Shown here: piece after piece, positions 34,192-42,698 of the stretch
Numbering within the stretch: the first letter of the stretch is position 1
How the letters are laid out: every line of letters starts with the position of its first letter
Assembly: GCF_019209835.1 (NCBI RefSeq)
Contig: NZ_JAHUTS010000006.1
Coordinates: forward strand, 62,001-126,000
DNA from: Enterovibrio paralichthyis
GTDB taxonomy: Bacteria > Pseudomonadota > Gammaproteobacteria > Enterobacterales > Vibrionaceae
Reading direction: 5' to 3'
DNA length: 64,000 bases
Translations under genes and position numbers: made by a program
The notes under the pieces: generated by a model
What the model was told of the DNA's origin: nothing
Databases searched by the model: none
The model's input: the letters and a program-made list of their open reading frames with translations, nothing else

Positions 34192-34545
34192 ATGAGCAAA
34201 TTAACGTCAGACATTCAGGCAAACCTGATGCTTTTCATTGAAGAAACCAAACGCACTAACGTAGTTTGGGGTCTGAAGAACGAAGAAGACGGCTGGCTGG
34301 CATGTGACTCAACTGAGTTCGAAAGCAGCGAAGTGATGCCTTTCTGGTCTGCGAAAAAAGATGCGGAGCATCACAACGTGGAAGAGTGGGCAGACTTCGA
34401 AGTGGTTGAGATCCCACTGGATGTGTTCGTTGAAGACTGGCTGATCACGCTGGATGAAGATGGCGTGTTGGTAGGTACCAACTGGAACGCAGAGTTGGAT
34501 GGCAAAGAAATCGAGCCATCAGAACTGGCGAAAATGTACCTCTAA
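34192..34545 (+). CDS. DUF2750 domain protein
   Basis: A 117-residue acidic cytoplasmic protein of the DUF2750 family, with no known function. The pattern is an N-terminal helix, then WGLKNEEDGWLACDS and PFWSAKKDAEHHNVEEW, and a C-terminal DVFVEDWLITLDEDGVLVGTNW. This order is characteristic of the family. The ATG at 34192 is favoured over the frame start at 34060, since GAGAGCAAAG lies just ahead. It is monocistronic, with a terminator at 34555. Confidence 0.85.
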   Translation: MSKLTSDIQANLMLFIEETKRTNVVWGLKNEEDGWLACDSTEFESSEVMPFWSAKKDAEHHNVEEWADFEVVEIPLDVFVEDWLITLDEDGVLVGTNWNAELDGKEIEPSELAKMYL

Positions 34546-34554
34546 TCCCGCCAT

Positions 34555-34579
34555 GGCGCAGTCTTCGTACTGCGCCTTC
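34555..34579 (+). terminator. Terminator after the DUF2750 gene
   Basis: GGCGCAGT (34555-34562) and ACTGCGCC (34569-34576) form an 8-bp stem with loop CTTCGT, followed by TTCTTAT. Confidence 0.65.
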
Positions 34580-34594
34580 TTATATCACCCGCCG

Positions 34595-35275
34595 CTAACT
34601 TTTCCCCGTCAGCCTGTGCTGCCAATTCTCTACCACCCCGGTTTCGATACGTTGTAGCACTTTGCCGCGCCAGCTTTCAGACAACGCAGTTTGCATTGCC
34701 AAGCGTTCCAATCCTTGCGGGTTTAACGGATCTACAAAGAAAATATCTGACGTCTCTTTCACCGTCACTGCATTAGCTGGGCGCTCGATGAGCACCAATG
34801 GTTCATGCACGCTGACGAAACCCGGCGTCAGAACCCGGTATAGCCAACCGCAACGCGCGCTGTCTTGCATTCGCTGTGCAAATCCTTCCACCTGCCAACG
34901 CTTGTCCAGTTTGTAGCAAGGGGAGCGTGGCTGGCTGATCTGAATGACTGCCTCACCCCACTGATAGACATCCCCGATGCACACGGTTGTCTCAAGCATA
35001 CCCAGAGTGCTGATATTCTCTCCCATCCCGGGAGCCTGCCATGTTTGAATCCCGAATCGCGTTTGCCAGTGAAGATAGTGTTCCGCCGGGTATTGATGCA
35101 GTGCACGTTCTTCGCCACCGTGAAACCGTGTTTCGGCACATTCGTCACCCTCGAGTCCCACTGCTGACAAAAACAGCGGCTCTTCAATCCGCGACTTGCC
35201 CATCGCCGTTCGCATCCCGAACTGTTGCTGGACGTTTCCACGGTATACCCCTTCCAGGGCAAATAAGGTTTGCAC
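34595..35275 (-). CDS. MOSC-domain protein (YiiM type)
   Basis: A 226-residue protein of the MOSC (molybdenum cofactor sulfurase C-terminal) family, with the YiiM layout: GDECAETRFHGGEERALHQY (about 44-63), then GENISTLGM and SQPRSPCYKL, whose Cys is the conserved MOSC residue expected to bind the Mo cofactor. YiiM-type proteins reduce N-hydroxylated compounds. The start is GTG at 35273-35275, with GAGGAA upstream, four bases after the stop of the di-heme peroxidase gene, so the two form an operon. Confidence 0.87.
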   Translation of the reverse strand: MQTLFALEGVYRGNVQQQFGMRTAMGKSRIEEPLFLSAVGLEGDECAETRFHGGEERALHQYPAEHYLHWQTRFGIQTWQAPGMGENISTLGMLETTVCIGDVYQWGEAVIQISQPRSPCYKLDKRWQVEGFAQRMQDSARCGWLYRVLTPGFVSVHEPLVLIERPANAVTVKETSDIFFVDPLNPQGLERLAMQTALSESWRGKVLQRIETGVVENWQHRLTGKS

Positions 35276-35279
35276 GAAA

Positions 35280-36308
35280 TTATTCCTCTCTCATTTGCTC
35301 GTTGTCGGTCACGGTAAAATTCACCTCACGCTCATTGTCCAGTGCCTTCAGGAAAGCCGTAATATCTTCGACGGCATCAGGTTTAAGTTTTACCCCGAGC
35401 TGGTGCCAGGCAGTATCCTTGACGGCTTGCTCGAGCGAATATATAGCACCATCATGAAAGTAAGGCGCTGTCTTCGCCACATTGCGTAATGGAGGCACCT
35501 TAAACAGAAAGTCGTCCGCTGCATTGCCGGTAATATGAGCCCGGCCTTTGTCTATCTGGTTAGGATACGGATTGACCAGTCCCATTTTCATGAAAAGCTG
35601 ACCGCCCATTAACGGGCCATTATGGCAGGCGTTACAACCTGTTGATACAAAACGTTCCAGCCCCCGCTTTTCTTTTGCAGACAGAGCGTTATCGTCGCCC
35701 TTTTGCCAACGATCAAAGCGATCAGCAGTGATCAAAGTGCGCTGGAATGCCGCCAGTGCCCTGGCGGCATTATCAAAGGTCACAGGATCGTCCTGATTGG
35801 GAAACGCAACCTCAAACGCCGGGGTATAACCGCGCTCGCGCAAGACCCTTTCAGCCTCCAGCCCCGATGACAAGGCCATTTCATGATGTGCAAGAAGCGG
35901 ACTTTTTGCCTGCTCTTCCAGCGAGTCAGCACGTCCATCCCAGAACTGTGAGAACTGGAAGCCTGCATTCCACACCGTCAGGCTATTACGTGTGCCGGTC
36001 AATCCCAATGCACCCTGTGACACAGAACGCGGTTCAGTGCCCGATTTAGAACCCGTCAAGTCATGGCAGGTATTGCACGATTGCGTTTCGTTGGCAGACA
36101 AGCCCTTTTCGAAAAACAGTTGCTGGCCGAGCGAAGCCATGGCGGCCGTGTCTTGCCCGCTTCCAGGCATGGTGTCAGGTAAGGGACCAAAAAGCCGGTT
36201 GGACAGATCTCTTAGCTGGGCGTCCGGCAAAGCGTAGGAAGTGGCGGCAGGAAAGAGTGCCACGCATATCAGCGCTGTGGTGATAAAGTTTGCGTTGTTT
36301 TGCTTCAT
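35280..36308 (-). CDS. Di-heme cytochrome c peroxidase/MauG-family protein
   Basis: Periplasmic di-heme protein of 342 residues with a signal peptide of about 26 residues ending TSYA. Two c-heme motifs are present: CNTCH (78-82) and CNACH (225-229), about 147 residues apart as in the peroxidase/MauG family. The segment between hemes includes FWDGRADSLEEQAKSPL, the usual family block. It should reduce hydrogen peroxide or oxidise a partner using quinol-derived electrons via cytochromes. A GGGAGGTGG element precedes the ATG. The MOSC gene is cotranscribed downstream. Confidence 0.88.
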   Translation of the reverse strand: MKQNNANFITTALICVALFPAATSYALPDAQLRDLSNRLFGPLPDTMPGSGQDTAAMASLGQQLFFEKGLSANETQSCNTCHDLTGSKSGTEPRSVSQGALGLTGTRNSLTVWNAGFQFSQFWDGRADSLEEQAKSPLLAHHEMALSSGLEAERVLRERGYTPAFEVAFPNQDDPVTFDNAARALAAFQRTLITADRFDRWQKGDDNALSAKEKRGLERFVSTGCNACHNGPLMGGQLFMKMGLVNPYPNQIDKGRAHITGNAADDFLFKVPPLRNVAKTAPYFHDGAIYSLEQAVKDTAWHQLGVKLKPDAVEDITAFLKALDNEREVNFTVTDNEQMREE

Positions 36309-36488
36309 TAGCCACCTCCCGCTGCAGCAATTTCAAATCATCTGAGCATAAAGCGCCGAAGCAATACAATTGGAATTTCAGATAGCTTTAAAAGGGAATC
36401 CCGATGCCGCAGGGATAGCAGGGTGACACAGCTGTATTAACCGTTTGATATAGATAAAACACTGGTGCGATCGTGGCGAAAAGCCACC

Positions 36489-36521
36489 AACAAAAAGAGG
36501 AGCGCTAACAGGCTCCTCTTT
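36489..36521 (-). terminator. Terminator between grxB and the peroxidase gene
   Basis: AAAGAGGAGC (36494-36503) and GCTCCTCTTT (36512-36521) form a perfect 10-bp stem. On the minus strand it is followed by TTTTTG, so it ends the grxB transcript. Confidence 0.8.
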
Positions 36522-36545
36522 CTCAAAACCGAATCAGGTTAGGGG

Positions 36546-37196
36546 CTAAACCGCAACAGAATCATACAAAGCGATGTCGGTAAGCGCGGCCATTTCATCA
36601 ATGTACTGGCGCACATTTCCCGGATAGCGGATCCCTTTGATCACCGTGTAGTTGCGAAGCGTTGGGAAGATATTGATGTCGTCGTAAGTGAGCTGATTAC
36701 CACGCTGCGATGGCGGAACCAGCCAGTCCAGCTTGAGTAACTCGACGCTCAATTTGGCGATATACTCATCACTTTTGGCATAGGCGTCATCAAAAGGCCT
36801 GTTAATCATTTCCGTTTTGTTCTTGGTGAACCACGCCTTTGCTTCATCACACGCAAATTCCGGCAGGGAGATCATCATCCAGCGCGGAAATAAAAGCCGC
36901 GAGCCAAAATAGCCAGCTGCCGTTTGCCATGTGGAAATACGCTCACCGAATTGGCTTTCGCCCAATACGGGTTGCCCATCAAGGTTGTCCAAATAAGCGA
37001 CGATATCGAGGCTTTCTGCCATGAAGCTACCGTCACTTTTCTCCAGAATAGGCACCAGATTCGCGCCTACCTTTTCTATCCGCGCTTCTACATCATGGTT
37101 TTGAAGGTAAACCAGTTCAACGTCCAGCTTTTTCAGACCCACGGTCATCATTGCTTTTATGCAGAAGGGACAGTGATCAAACACGTACAGTTTCAT
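36546..37196 (-). CDS. grxB: Glutaredoxin 2
   Basis: A 216-residue glutaredoxin of the larger, GST-like type that reduces protein and arsenate substrates with glutathione. The N-terminal thioredoxin-fold domain has the active-site CPFC at 9-12 (E. coli has CPYC), and an alpha-helical C-terminal domain follows. The start at 37194-37196 has AAAGGATG upstream; the frame opens earlier, at 37280, without support. It stands alone between two terminators. Confidence 0.92.
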   Translation of the reverse strand: MKLYVFDHCPFCIKAMMTVGLKKLDVELVYLQNHDVEARIEKVGANLVPILEKSDGSFMAESLDIVAYLDNLDGQPVLGESQFGERISTWQTAAGYFGSRLLFPRWMMISLPEFACDEAKAWFTKNKTEMINRPFDDAYAKSDEYIAKLSVELLKLDWLVPPSQRGNQLTYDDINIFPTLRNYTVIKGIRYPGNVRQYIDEMAALTDIALYDSVAV

Positions 37197-37337
37197 CCAA
37201 CATCCTTTTTGAAACAGGCGCACACAAACGTTGTGCGACGCGCTGATTTTAGTGCCAACAGACACAAACGCAACAAGCACCGGACTGCTCAGATCACAGG
37301 TCAGGAATTTGTATTGTCTAGATGAATGGATGGGGCG

Positions 37338-37363
37338 GAAAAATGCCCCTTCCGGGGCACTTT
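37338..37363 (-). terminator. Terminator of the 49-residue ORF
   Basis: GTGCCCC and GGGGCAT (around loop GGAA, read on the minus strand, 37344-37360) form a short GC-rich stem followed by TTTTTCC. It lies directly after the stop of the small gene. Confidence 0.6.
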
Positions 37364-37364
37364 A

Positions 37365-37514
37365 TCAATCAATATCGTCGGCGGGTATCCAGCACTCTTC
37401 ACTGTCGTCATTGGTGTCAGAAATGACGACCAACAAACCCATATCAACCATTTCCTTGAGCGTAAGATCATCAGCAAGGTGCATCTTATCGCCGCGCTCA
37501 TTTTCCAGTTCCAT
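37365..37514 (-). CDS. Conserved-looking acidic small protein
   Basis: A 49-codon ORF from ATG at 37512-37514 to TGA at 37365-37367. It has a good GAGGAG ribosome-binding site eight bases upstream and its own terminator, so it is very likely a real gene. The peptide is acidic, with a central helix DDLTLKEMVDMGLLVV and a Cys-Trp near the end (ECWIPADDID). No domain is recognised. It stands between grxB and the MFS gene, in the same direction as both. Confidence 0.65.
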   Translation of the reverse strand: MELENERGDKMHLADDLTLKEMVDMGLLVVISDTNDDSEECWIPADDID

Positions 37515-37583
37515 GTGGCGCACTCCTCTACATCACACCAGGCTAATTAAAGATAGCACCACCTGGTTTGCTGCGTCGTGTTA

Positions 37584-38750
37584 TCACACCTCTACCGGTT
37601 TGGCGCGGGTTAGCATCAGGTACAGCAAAGGCACCACGCAAACAAAGGGAAGTACCACCAAATTAAGGGTTTGCCACCCCAGCGTCACTTCCAGATTACC
37701 GGCGAGCAGCGCGGTGAGTGTCACGCTGCCAAAAACGGCAAATTCGTTGATCGCCTGTGCCCGGGGTTTGTCCTGCGGCAAATAGGTTTGCGTTAGCTGG
37801 CTGGTCGCGCCGATAAACATAAAGTTCCAGCCGATCCCCAGCATGACCAAAGCAGCCCGAAAATGCCACTCAGTCATACCGTTCAGGTTGATCAAAATGC
37901 AGCCTATAAAGAACAGGCTACCGAGCACTATGGTGTTTCGCGTACCGATTTTGCCTATCAAGCTGCCGGTGATAAATGCCGGCGCAAACATACCCAGAAC
38001 ATGCCATTCGATCACTATTGCCGCTTGTTCAAAATGGAAACCGTGCCGGTGCATCGCAATCGGCGTGACTGTCATTAAAAGGTTCATTACTGCATAGCCA
38101 ACCACTGCTGCAAATACGGCAAGCAGGTATCCGCGAGCTTTCAGAATCTGCCCGACAGAGCTTTGCACAGCCTGATCATTTTGCTTCACTGCAGGGGGTA
38201 AGCCAATAAACTGAAGCACGACAAGGGAGATAACGTAAAGCCCGGTAATACCGAGAAATGCTCCGCTGAAGTGCGCGCCGGGCAGCCAGTCCTGACTGGC
38301 TATCGCAAGGTTTGGCCCCATAATGGCGGCCAAAACGCCCCCAGCCATCGAAAGTGAAATCGCTTTGTCTTTGCTCTCTGGCGCGCTCACTTCTACCGCT
38401 GCGAAGCGATAGAGCGTACCAAAACCAATGCCTATCCCGAGCAGTGATGTCGCAAAACAAAATAGCCAGAAGTCTCCGCGGTTAAGGGCATAGACACACA
38501 ACAACGCACCTAAAATTCCAATAATGTTACCCAGCATAAAACCGTTTTTACGGCCGATTTTCGCCATAATTAATGAGGCCGGAATCGTGGCCAGCATCAA
38601 GCCGACAAATTGTGTTGAAACCGGCAAGGTGACCCAGGTATCGCTCGGCGAGAGCTGTTGCCCAATCAAGCCATTCACTGAAATAAGCACGATATTCCCG
38701 CTCATCAACAGCGCCTGGCACAAGGCCAACAGCCAAACATTTTTATTCAT
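37584..38750 (-). CDS. MFS transporter
   Basis: An inner-membrane transporter of 388 residues with about 12 hydrophobic helices and the major facilitator loop motif after helix 2 (AKIGRKNGFMLG). The central hydrophilic loop begins near residue 195. The substrate is not clear. The divergent ROK regulator and GH20 hexosaminidase suggest an amino sugar or oligosaccharide. The ATG at 38748-38750 begins just before helix 1 and has only a weak GGA upstream; the frame continues to 38846. Ahead of it are a 13-codon leader ORF and overlapping hairpins that may control it. Confidence 0.85.
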   Translation of the reverse strand: MNKNVWLLALCQALLMSGNIVLISVNGLIGQQLSPSDTWVTLPVSTQFVGLMLATIPASLIMAKIGRKNGFMLGNIIGILGALLCVYALNRGDFWLFCFATSLLGIGIGFGTLYRFAAVEVSAPESKDKAISLSMAGGVLAAIMGPNLAIASQDWLPGAHFSGAFLGITGLYVISLVVLQFIGLPPAVKQNDQAVQSSVGQILKARGYLLAVFAAVVGYAVMNLLMTVTPIAMHRHGFHFEQAAIVIEWHVLGMFAPAFITGSLIGKIGTRNTIVLGSLFFIGCILINLNGMTEWHFRAALVMLGIGWNFMFIGATSQLTQTYLPQDKPRAQAINEFAVFGSVTLTALLAGNLEVTLGWQTLNLVVLPFVCVVPLLYLMLTRAKPVEV

Positions 38751-38810
38751 TCCATGAATATCCCGTGCTGTGTTGTAAGCTCGAGTATCCCTCCATTGGC
38801 CAGCAGGCAT

Positions 38811-38848
38811 CAACCCCATTTGTGAAAGGGTTGTTGTATACCCCAACC
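38811..38848 (-). promoter_or_regulatory. Mutually exclusive RNA hairpins ahead of the MFS gene
   Basis: On the minus strand, GGTTG (38844-38848) can pair with CAACC (38829-38833). Alternatively CAACCC (same segment, 38828-38833) can pair with GGGTTG (38811-38816), extended by AAA/TTT with a bulge. The two structures share one arm and cannot form together. The first arm begins 11 bases after the stop codon of the leader ORF. This is the geometry of a translation-dependent switch. The lower hairpin has no U-run, so Rho-dependent or translational control is more likely than classical attenuation. Confidence 0.4.
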
Positions 38849-38858
38849 ACCCAATGAG

Positions 38859-38900
38859 TTAGCCACGGCCGTGGATGTAATAGCGGCGGTAGTGTCTCAT
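38859..38900 (-). CDS. Candidate leader peptide (13 residues)
   Basis: A 13-codon ORF, MRHYRRYYIHGRG then TAA, begins at ATG 38898-38900. A strong AAGGAGG element (38912-38918) lies 11 bases ahead. Four of its residues are Arg, three are Tyr and two are His, much more basic and aromatic than chance. Its stop lies 109 bases before the MFS start codon. Such short, well-initiated ORFs ahead of transporter genes commonly sense an amino acid, polyamine or antibiotic through ribosome stalling. The signal here is unknown. It contains a 12-base palindrome (half-site CCACGG), so coding may not be its only role. Confidence 0.5.
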   Translation of the reverse strand: MRHYRRYYIHGRG

Positions 38901-38960
38901 AGCTATAGCTTCCTCCTTGGTGCAATAACCGAAACCGTCAGACGGCGAAATGCTTATACC

Positions 38961-38980
38961 TTGCGACTAATTAGTTGCGA
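38961..38980. promoter_or_regulatory. Operator-like palindrome in the ROK/MFS divergent region
   Basis: TTGCGACTAATTAGTTGCGA is symmetrical around ACTAATTAGT, with partial extension of the arms. It lies between the divergent ROK regulator and the MFS leader, which suits an operator for the ROK protein. The remainder of this 390-base gap (38751-39140) holds the leader ORF and AT-rich promoter DNA. Confidence 0.35.
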
Positions 38981-39140
38981 TCGGCAACTTTGCTGGCTGC
39001 GTGCTAATTGATAACTTACCGTTTTTCATATTTCTTCGATTCACTTCAACGTATAAACATTAAGTTTTCATTGAGTCGAAGTTTTTCCGTGGTGCTGTTG
39101 TTTTTTTAAACACTATCAATAAGATACCCAACGAATTAAG

Positions 39141-40241
39141 TTGTTTTTGGAAACTAATATCTTGTCAGTGAAACTGAGCAAAACCACCAATACCGCCCGA
39201 ATCATCAATACGCTGTGGCAGTCTCCCGGCGTATCCCGCATTGAGATGGCGGAAAAGCTTGAGCTGGATAAGTCGACGGTCACCAAAACCGTCAACCATT
39301 TGCTCGAGATTGGTATGCTGTTCGAACAACCCCAGATGCCAGTCAACAAAGGGGGTCGTCCCAAAGTTTCCTTGATCTTCAACCCGGATTTCGGTGTCTT
39401 GATCGGCGTGGACATAAACTCAGACATGCTGAAAGTTTCCGTCGTCAACTTGCTGGGTCAGGTGGTTTATCACGATATGTTGCCGCTCGACACCCAAGCT
39501 GCCCTCGAAAGAGCCGTTATTCTCGCCTTACAGCCAAGTGTTGAAGCAATCCAGAAGCTGTTTCCGCGTATTCTGGCAATAGGCATCGGTATCCCGGGCC
39601 TGGTTAATCCGGAGAAAAGCCAACTATTGGTATCTCATACGCTGAATATCCGCTCGCCCATCAACTTCGCCCCTATTTTCAAACGTCACTTCCCCTATCC
39701 CGTGTTTATCGACAACGACGCAAACTGCGGTGCCTGGGGGGAATTGATGCAACAGCGCAGCCTGCCCTACGACCATTTTCTCTATGTCCTGCTCTCCACC
39801 CACCATGCCAGGGAGCTTTACCATAGATTGGGGATTGGCGTAGGTATCATTTTGAACCGCCAGCTTTTTTACGGCGACGACCACATGGCCGGCCAGTTTA
39901 ATAGTCAGGAACTAATGCGCGGTGCGGAACCGACACCCAGCGTTATCATCGAGGAGTTTTCTGCGCTTGCGGTGAATTTATGCAGCCTGATGAGCATTCG
40001 CCGCATTGTTATTGGCGGCAACGGGATGTCTTTCGGCTCAGAGCTTGCGGCCTCACTCCGACGCCATTCAGAAGAATTGGCAGGCTCTTTAATCGTCAAA
40101 CCCAATATTGAGTTTTCCCTGCTTGGCCCACAAGCCGCCGCCATGGGTGCCGCCTGTATGGCATGGCAAAAATTGCTCACACCCGAATTAAAACTTACCG
40201 ACAGTCTAGCGCTGTTGGGAGACAGAAAAGTCCCTGCATAG
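39141..40241 (+). CDS. ROK-family transcriptional regulator (NagC/Mlc-like)
   Basis: A regulator of up to 366 residues: an N-terminal winged helix-turn-helix (SRIEMAEKLELDKSTVTKTV) and a C-terminal sugar-kinase-like ROK domain with GIGIPGLVN and the FIDNDANCGAWGE block (about 190-202). NagC and Mlc, which bind GlcNAc-6-phosphate or a phosphotransferase protein, have the same layout. No ATG fits the N terminus; TTG codons at 39141, 39147 and 39162 or GTG at 39168 are possible starts, so the exact start is uncertain. It is 22 bases ahead of the GH20 gene and divergent from the MFS gene, and may control both. Confidence 0.85.
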   Translation: MFLETNILSVKLSKTTNTARIINTLWQSPGVSRIEMAEKLELDKSTVTKTVNHLLEIGMLFEQPQMPVNKGGRPKVSLIFNPDFGVLIGVDINSDMLKVSVVNLLGQVVYHDMLPLDTQAALERAVILALQPSVEAIQKLFPRILAIGIGIPGLVNPEKSQLLVSHTLNIRSPINFAPIFKRHFPYPVFIDNDANCGAWGELMQQRSLPYDHFLYVLLSTHHARELYHRLGIGVGIILNRQLFYGDDHMAGQFNSQELMRGAEPTPSVIIEEFSALAVNLCSLMSIRRIVIGGNGMSFGSELAASLRRHSEELAGSLIVKPNIEFSLLGPQAAAMGAACMAWQKLLTPELKLTDSLALLGDRKVPA

Positions 40242-40263
40242 GGTTGCGATACAAGGATGTAAG

Positions 40264-42060
40264 ATGATCAACATATTTCCGGCACCCAAACGTTACATCG
40301 GTGGATTCGCCAAAAAGAGCGTCAGTGTTTCTGCATTGGTTGAACGCTGTCCTGTTAGCTTTGGTGCGCGGTTACTTCATCCTTCCCTGCTCTATCGCCA
40401 TGACGCCACCCTTCCCGATCAGGGATTCCGCCTGCGCTTCAGGCAAAGTATGCTCACGGTGGAGTATTCGGATCTGCATGGGCTACGCTATGCCCATCTG
40501 GCTATCAACCAATTGATTGATGATGCCAGTGTAGTAAGGGAAGATGCTGTTATTGAAGATCATCCAGATTTCCCGGTTCGCTCGGTGTTGTTAGATATCA
40601 GCCGTGACCGTGTACCAACCATCGCCACCCTGAAGCGCCTGATTGACTACTTCTCGTCTCTGCGTTTTAACCAACTGCAACTGTATACCGAACATACTTT
40701 CGCCTACGTAAACCATGAGACGGTCTGGCGCGATTACTCCCCAATGACAGCCGAAGATACCCGGGAGATTGATGCCTATTGCTGCCAGTTGGGTATTGAA
40801 CTGGTTGCCAATCAGGCTTGCTTTGGGCATATGGAAAAATGGCTGTGCCATCCCGAATATGCGCATCTTGCTGAGCAAACCGAAGGATTTCGCGACCAGC
40901 GCGGTGATTTCCGCGCCGGGGCTTTTGGCCTGAACCCCATCAGTGATCAAACGACGGCGTTTATTGATGGCTTGATTGAGGAATTGGCTCCCAACTTCTC
41001 AAGCAATACCCTAAATGTGAATTTCGACGAAACCATGGATTTAGGCATGGGTGCCAGTAAATCTGCCTGTGAAATCTATGGTAAAGGCCGGGTGTTTCTT
41101 AACTACCTGAACAAGGTTATCGATATCGCGGCATCGAAAGGGAAACAATGCCAAATTTTCAGCGACATGCTGTTTCGCTATCCCAACCTTATCTGCGAGC
41201 TTCCCAAAGGCCTTACATTGCTCAATTGGGGCTATGAACCGGACCATCCCTTTGATGCCGAGCACAAACAGCTGGCGCAGTTTGGTTACCCCTTTCATGT
41301 CGTGGTTTCCACCAACTGCTTCGCTTCAGTGGCAGGTCGCTGGCACGATGCAACAACCCATATGCGAAGAGCAGCCAAGTCCGCGAAACACTATGGCGCG
41401 GAAGGCTTTATGGTCACAGAATGGGGCGATATGGGTCACGGCCAGCAACATGCCATGCCAATTCCCGCCTACGCATTCGGTGCTGCCATGGCCTGGGGGC
41501 AGGAACAACAAGTCAATGACAATGTCGATCTGCCGCTGCGCTGGTACTACCCAGATGCGACAGAGACCGAATTTGGTGCGCTGTTAGCCTTGCAAAATTT
41601 CTACCGCCAAACCGGTGTTACCACACCAAACTGTGCCTTCTTCGGTCCGGTTTTATTTGATCAGGCCTCTCGACGCCACATTAAACGAGCGACTTGGAGG
41701 GACATTCAGTCGGTGGAAAATGCACGGAAAAAGCTGGCAAAAGTGAAAGCCTCGCTTTCGCCTGCCAAAGGCGGTGAACTCAGCAGTGAACTGCTTTGGA
41801 CAGCCGAAGCCCTCGACATTGCCTGTAGGATAGTGATGGGGTACATCGAGGAAGGGCACCGTGAAGTCGAACGTTTCAGCGCACAAAGGAAAAAAAGCAT
41901 CAGACGGGATGTTGCTGTTTTACTCGAGACTTATCGAACACTTTGGCGAGAGAATTACCGTGAAGGCGGACTTAAACAGAGCAGCGCGCGGCTTGAATTC
42001 TTACAGAGCCTGTTGCAGGAAGAGCAAACAACGGCGTTAGAAACAGAAGCGGTAATGTAA
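40264..42060 (+). CDS. GH20 family beta-N-acetylhexosaminidase-like enzyme
   Basis: A 598-residue glycoside hydrolase of the GH20 type, which removes terminal N-acetylhexosamine by substrate-assisted catalysis. The conserved Asp-Glu pair is Asp255-Glu256 in NVNFDETMDLG. An N-terminal GH20b-like alpha/beta domain (about 1-105) precedes the barrel, and an alpha-helical C-terminal region follows. No signal peptide is present, so it should act on imported oligosaccharides in the cytoplasm. It is cotranscribed with the ROK regulator and divergent from an MFS transporter, giving an import, hydrolysis and control unit. Confidence 0.83.
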   Translation: MINIFPAPKRYIGGFAKKSVSVSALVERCPVSFGARLLHPSLLYRHDATLPDQGFRLRFRQSMLTVEYSDLHGLRYAHLAINQLIDDASVVREDAVIEDHPDFPVRSVLLDISRDRVPTIATLKRLIDYFSSLRFNQLQLYTEHTFAYVNHETVWRDYSPMTAEDTREIDAYCCQLGIELVANQACFGHMEKWLCHPEYAHLAEQTEGFRDQRGDFRAGAFGLNPISDQTTAFIDGLIEELAPNFSSNTLNVNFDETMDLGMGASKSACEIYGKGRVFLNYLNKVIDIAASKGKQCQIFSDMLFRYPNLICELPKGLTLLNWGYEPDHPFDAEHKQLAQFGYPFHVVVSTNCFASVAGRWHDATTHMRRAAKSAKHYGAEGFMVTEWGDMGHGQQHAMPIPAYAFGAAMAWGQEQQVNDNVDLPLRWYYPDATETEFGALLALQNFYRQTGVTTPNCAFFGPVLFDQASRRHIKRATWRDIQSVENARKKLAKVKASLSPAKGGELSSELLWTAEALDIACRIVMGYIEEGHREVERFSAQRKKSIRRDVAVLLETYRTLWRENYREGGLKQSSARLEFLQSLLQEEQTTALETEAVM

Positions 42061-42184
42061 GCCCAAACAAGGTTCCGGCGTGTTTCCCAAAACCTCTGGC
42101 CTTAAAAAGGAATAATAAAAGTAACTCAACGCACTAAAACAATAAAAGATATCTCTAGAAGATATCCTTCGCTTCTGCCGACTT

Positions 42185-42221
42185 GCCTATTAGTGACAGC
42201 GTCACTAATAGGCTTTTTTTT
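42185..42221 (+). terminator. Strong intrinsic terminator of the GH20 gene
   Basis: GCCTATTAGTGAC (42185-42197) pairs perfectly with GTCACTAATAGGC (42201-42213) around loop AGC, followed by eight T (42214-42221). Confidence 0.92.
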
Positions 42222-42230
42222 AACTGTCCG

Positions 42231-42629
42231 TTATCGGTTTGGATGCCATTCTGGGTATTCGGGGATCTCTGCTTTGTAGTCCAGCCAACGGACTTCATCT
42301 GACGTCCAGATACGCATAGCAGGTACCTGACCAGGGTCATCATCCAGGGTTGCAACTCGCAATACATAAAACGGTGCGCCCTCTTTTGTTGACAGCAACT
42401 GACTGCCGCAAACAGAGCAAAACTTGCGAAGCTTGCCAGGGGACGACTCGTATTGCGACAGCAGATCTTCTCCTTTCAGCCATTTAAAAGACTCAGGCAA
42501 AACCGCTGCACCAGTATTGAAAGCTGCAGCATGGGCTTTCCGGCATTGGGTACACGAGCAGTGCATAATAGGTGAGCTGAGTGCTTCTACTTCATACTGC
42601 ACCGCTTTACAAAGACAACTTCCTTTCAT
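42231..42629 (-). CDS. GFA-family (Mss4-like) zinc protein
   Basis: A 132-residue protein of the GFA family (glutathione-dependent formaldehyde-activating enzyme-like). The zinc-binding Cys pattern is present: CLCKAV near the N terminus, CSCTQCRK (about 24-31), and CSVCGSQL (about 71-78). Most family members have no proven activity, and no formaldehyde genes are adjacent. An AAGGAGAA element precedes the ATG. Confidence 0.87.
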   Translation of the reverse strand: MKGSCLCKAVQYEVEALSSPIMHCSCTQCRKAHAAAFNTGAAVLPESFKWLKGEDLLSQYESSPGKLRKFCSVCGSQLLSTKEGAPFYVLRVATLDDDPGQVPAMRIWTSDEVRWLDYKAEIPEYPEWHPNR

Positions 42630-42698
42630 CGGTTTCTCCTTTCTTGATTGTTTTAGTCAGGTTTATACCAAATCGGGAGGGAATAAAAGGGACAAAAT

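Noticed and set aside
38743..38925. 60-residue minus-strand reading frame covering the MFS leader
   Set aside because: It has no good start signal; the 13-codon ORF in another frame has the strong ribosome-binding site.
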